Shown piece by piece: positions 61,893 to 64,000 of a stretch of 64,000 bases of DNA. The stretch comes from Umbilicaria muhlenbergii (lineage: Eukaryota > Ascomycota > Lecanoromycetes > Umbilicariales > Umbilicariaceae): NCBI GenBank assembly GCA_000611775.1, contig KK106981.1, forward strand, positions 689,592 through 753,591, given 5' to 3'. Position numbers and translations under genes: made by a program. Numbering within the stretch: position 1 is the stretch's first letter; each line of letters starts with the position of its first letter. The notes beneath the pieces are model-generated. The model was not told where the DNA came from. It saw nothing but the letters and a program-made list of their open reading frames with translations, and did no database searches.

Positions 61893-63430
61893 ATGGCCGT
61901 CGAGGGCGAGAAAGAGCGTCTTTCGGGAGAAATCACGAGAGAATCGGCAGGGTCACCAGTGCTGCCGACTGTCAATCCAGCTGTCAATAAAACAGAGCCC
62001 CCGAAAGCTGCCTTTCATCCTTCTGTCTACGTGATGTGAGCTCCACCATGGAGGGTGAGAGGTCCATACCATGCCAGACGTACGCTGACGGACGCTCTCG
62101 ATAGCACATGGATCTCGCTCAGTTCGAGTGTGATTTTGTTCAACAAATGGATCTTGCATACTGCAGGGTTTCGTACGTCATCACCATATTCACACAATTG
62201 AGCTGCCATGCTAATCGGCTCTAGATTTCCGTACGTGTCTCCTACCCGCCCAGCTTCATGGCACTCATTCCTGATACTGCATCTGTGTACAGCGATTGTC
62301 CTGACGACATGGCATCTGGCATTCGCAACCCTCATGACTCAGATCCTTGCCCGCACGACCACCCTACTCGATGGACGAAAGACGGTGAAGATGACTGGAA
62401 GAGTCTATCTCAGAGCTATCGTGCCCATCGGACTCTTCTTCAGTTTGTCTCTGATCTGCGGTAATATCACATACCTATATCTGAGTGTGGCCTTTATTCA
62501 GATGCTGAAGGTCGGTGGTCACTACCACAAAAATGCTGGCAGCAGAGAAATCTAACCATGCATCTTAGGCTACGATGCCTGTCGCTGTCCTCCTCGTCAC
62601 ATGGAGTCTCGGGGTTGCCCCACCGAATATGAAAGTTCTCTTCAACGTCTCCTTTATCGTAATCGGTGTCGTGATCGCTTCCATCGGGGAAGTCCAGTTT
62701 CGTCTCATTGGTTTCATCTCCCAGTGTGGCGGCATCGTCTTCGAGGCCATCCGATTGGTCATGGTGGAAAGATTGCTGAGCTCGGCCGAGTACAAGATGG
62801 ACCCGCTGGTGTCGCTTTACTACTTCGCCCCCGTATGCGCCGTCATGAACTTTTGCGTGTCGGTGGTGGTCGAGATCCCGAAGATGCACTTGCAAGACAT
62901 CTACAACGTCGGCATGTTCACCCTCCTCGCCAACGCCATGATAGCATTCGGCCTCAACGTATCCGTTGTCTTCTTGGTATGTGCACCCCTTGACATACAT
63001 CCACTCCCAACTAACACACACCACACAGATCGGGCGCACCTCCTCCCTCGTCCTCACCCTCTGCGGCATCCTAAAAGACATCCTCCTCGTCGCCGCCTCC
63101 ATGTGGATCTGGGGCACCGAAGTCTCCCCCCTCCAATTCTTCGGCTACACCATCGCCCTCGGCGGCCTCATCTACTACAAGCTCGGCGCCGCCACCCTCA
63201 AAGAATACCTGTCCCAAGGCAGTCGCGCCTGGGCCGAATACGGCGCCAAGCATCCCGCCATGCGCAAGGTCGTCGTCTTTTCCGCCGTCTTGCTCGTTTT
63301 GTTTGTTGTTCTGGGCGGGGTGGGCACGTCGGTCGGGTATGATCCGCAGGGGGCGATTAAGAATTCGAATTGGCTTAAGAATCTGTTGGGGACGTCGGGG
63401 GATAAGGTCGTGGGGGATAAGGTGGGGTGA
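61893..63430 (+). CDS. glfB: Nucleotide-sugar transporter, probable UDP-galactofuranose carrier
   Basis: Six exons (61893-62035, 62105-62172, 62225-62230, 62293-62510, 62569-62976, 63029-63430) give 414 residues. The third is a 6-bp micro-exon flanked by introns with good signals (GTACGT donors, GCTAATC and CTGATA branch sites); it supplies His-Phe in the join GFHFPIVLTTWHLAFAT. About ten membrane helices of the triose-phosphate-transporter (TPT/DUF250) family follow: ISLSSSVILFNKWIL, LFFSLSLICGNITYLYLSVA, FIQMLKATMPVAVLLVTW and the TSSLVLTLCGILKDILLV block. The C-terminus is cytosolic. In Aspergillus the Golgi UDP-Galf transporter gene (glfB/ugtA) lies directly beside the mutase gene; this neighbour is the basis for the specific name. 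Family assignment is firm, substrate inferred. Confidence 0.85.
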
Positions 63431-63802
63431 GTAGGGTAGAGGTGGGTGGGTGGCAGAATGAGTGAAGGACTGGGTTGAGGGGGGTTATTGGCTTTGGGGC
63501 AACGGGTGGCGCGGTAGGTAGATTCGAAATATGGTGCTGGAGCTTGGATCTGGCTGTATTTTTTTCTTTAGTACGCTTTGATAGCATTCAATGCAGTGTA
63601 TTAGACTAGTGTATTTTTCTCATTCTAACAATGGAGATAATTCACCGGAAGCTGTTGTTGGACTCTACGTTTCCCATACATGAATTTTCAACGTTGACTT
63701 GCTCAGGCCGGCCGCCCCGGCTATTGACTGCCACCTCCTTGCGACTCATGGGGTTCAAAACAAGTGCAAGTCTGCATCAAGACATCCAGGCGGCCCCCCC
63801 CT
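63431..63802. other. 3' region of the transporter gene
   Basis: Presumed terminator and spacer leading to the minisatellite. A C7 run (63794-63800) stands just before the repeat. No gene recognised. Confidence 0.4.
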
Positions 63803-64000
63803 GGAGAGGGGAGGTGGAGAGGGGAGGTGGAGAGGGGAGGTGGAGAGGGGAGGTGGAGAGGGGAGGTGGAGAGGGGAGGTGGAGAGGGGAGGTGGAGAGG
63901 GGAGGTGGAGAGGGGAGGTGGAGAGGGGAGGTGGAGAGGGGAGGTGGAGAGGGGAGGTGGAGAGGGGAGGTGGAGAGGGGAGGTGGAGAGGGGAGGTGGA
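63803..64000 (+). repeat. 13-bp G-rich minisatellite, running off the window
   Basis: The unit GGAGAGGGGAGGT is repeated about 15 times without visible variation over 198 bp and continues past the window end, so its full length is unknown. Each unit has G-runs of two to four on one strand and no pyrimidine except one T, a composition able to form G-quadruplex or triplex structures. Perfect copies suggest recent expansion. Confidence 0.97.

Overview
The window is nuclear DNA of a filamentous ascomycete (Pezizomycotina, plausibly Dothideomycetes; the class is an inference). The evidence is short GT-AG introns of mostly 45-80 bp with CTAAC/CTAAT branch sites close to TAG/CAG acceptors, about one gene per 3 kb on both strands, CFEM and M13 surface/secretory proteins, and a UDP-galactofuranose gene pair known from moulds. 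I see no tRNA, rRNA, CRISPR array, plasmid or viral features.

Layout. 1.7-9.6 kb holds housekeeping genes: KXD1 (BLOC-1 related), an unknown protein, SEC18/NSF, a LENG1-like Cir_N splicing-associated protein divergent from SEC18, and an alpha/beta hydrolase. 11.8-17.2 kb is one very large LTE1-type Ras-family GEF. 18-25.3 kb holds a small secreted protein, a decayed fragment, a flavin monooxygenase broken by three apparent frameshifts, and a membrane-anchored M13 metallopeptidase. 26-31.7 kb holds an ankyrin/dilute-domain protein, allantoicase with GATA and CGG-N6-CCG sites upstream, and a cytochrome b561 protein. 33.2-37.3 kb is a six-exon gene for a large unrecognised protein with about seven Cys/His clusters and long Q/N-rich tails. 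38-39.1 kb is a short-chain dehydrogenase. 42.8-44.3 kb is a poly-Q protein. 47.8-51.5 kb has a GPI-anchored CFEM protein and an amidohydrolase. 52.2-54.9 kb is a PDK1/PKH kinase. 56.2-58.0 kb is a basic, disordered protein interrupted by an N gap. 58.7-63.4 kb is a divergent pair: UDP-galactopyranose mutase and a triose-phosphate-transporter-family nucleotide-sugar carrier, the expected galactofuranose module. The window ends inside a 13-bp G-rich minisatellite.

The gaps at 31.7-33.2, 39.1-42.8 and 44.3-47.8 kb are gene-poor. They carry two copies of one MITE-like element with 4-bp target duplications, a third inverted-repeat element sharing its AAATAAGTGGCA core, and short simple repeats. 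The strongest candidates for something undescribed are the Cys/His-cluster protein at 33.2-37.3 kb and the MITE family. Gene models were derived by eye from reading frames and splice signals; exon joins given below all keep frame unless stated.
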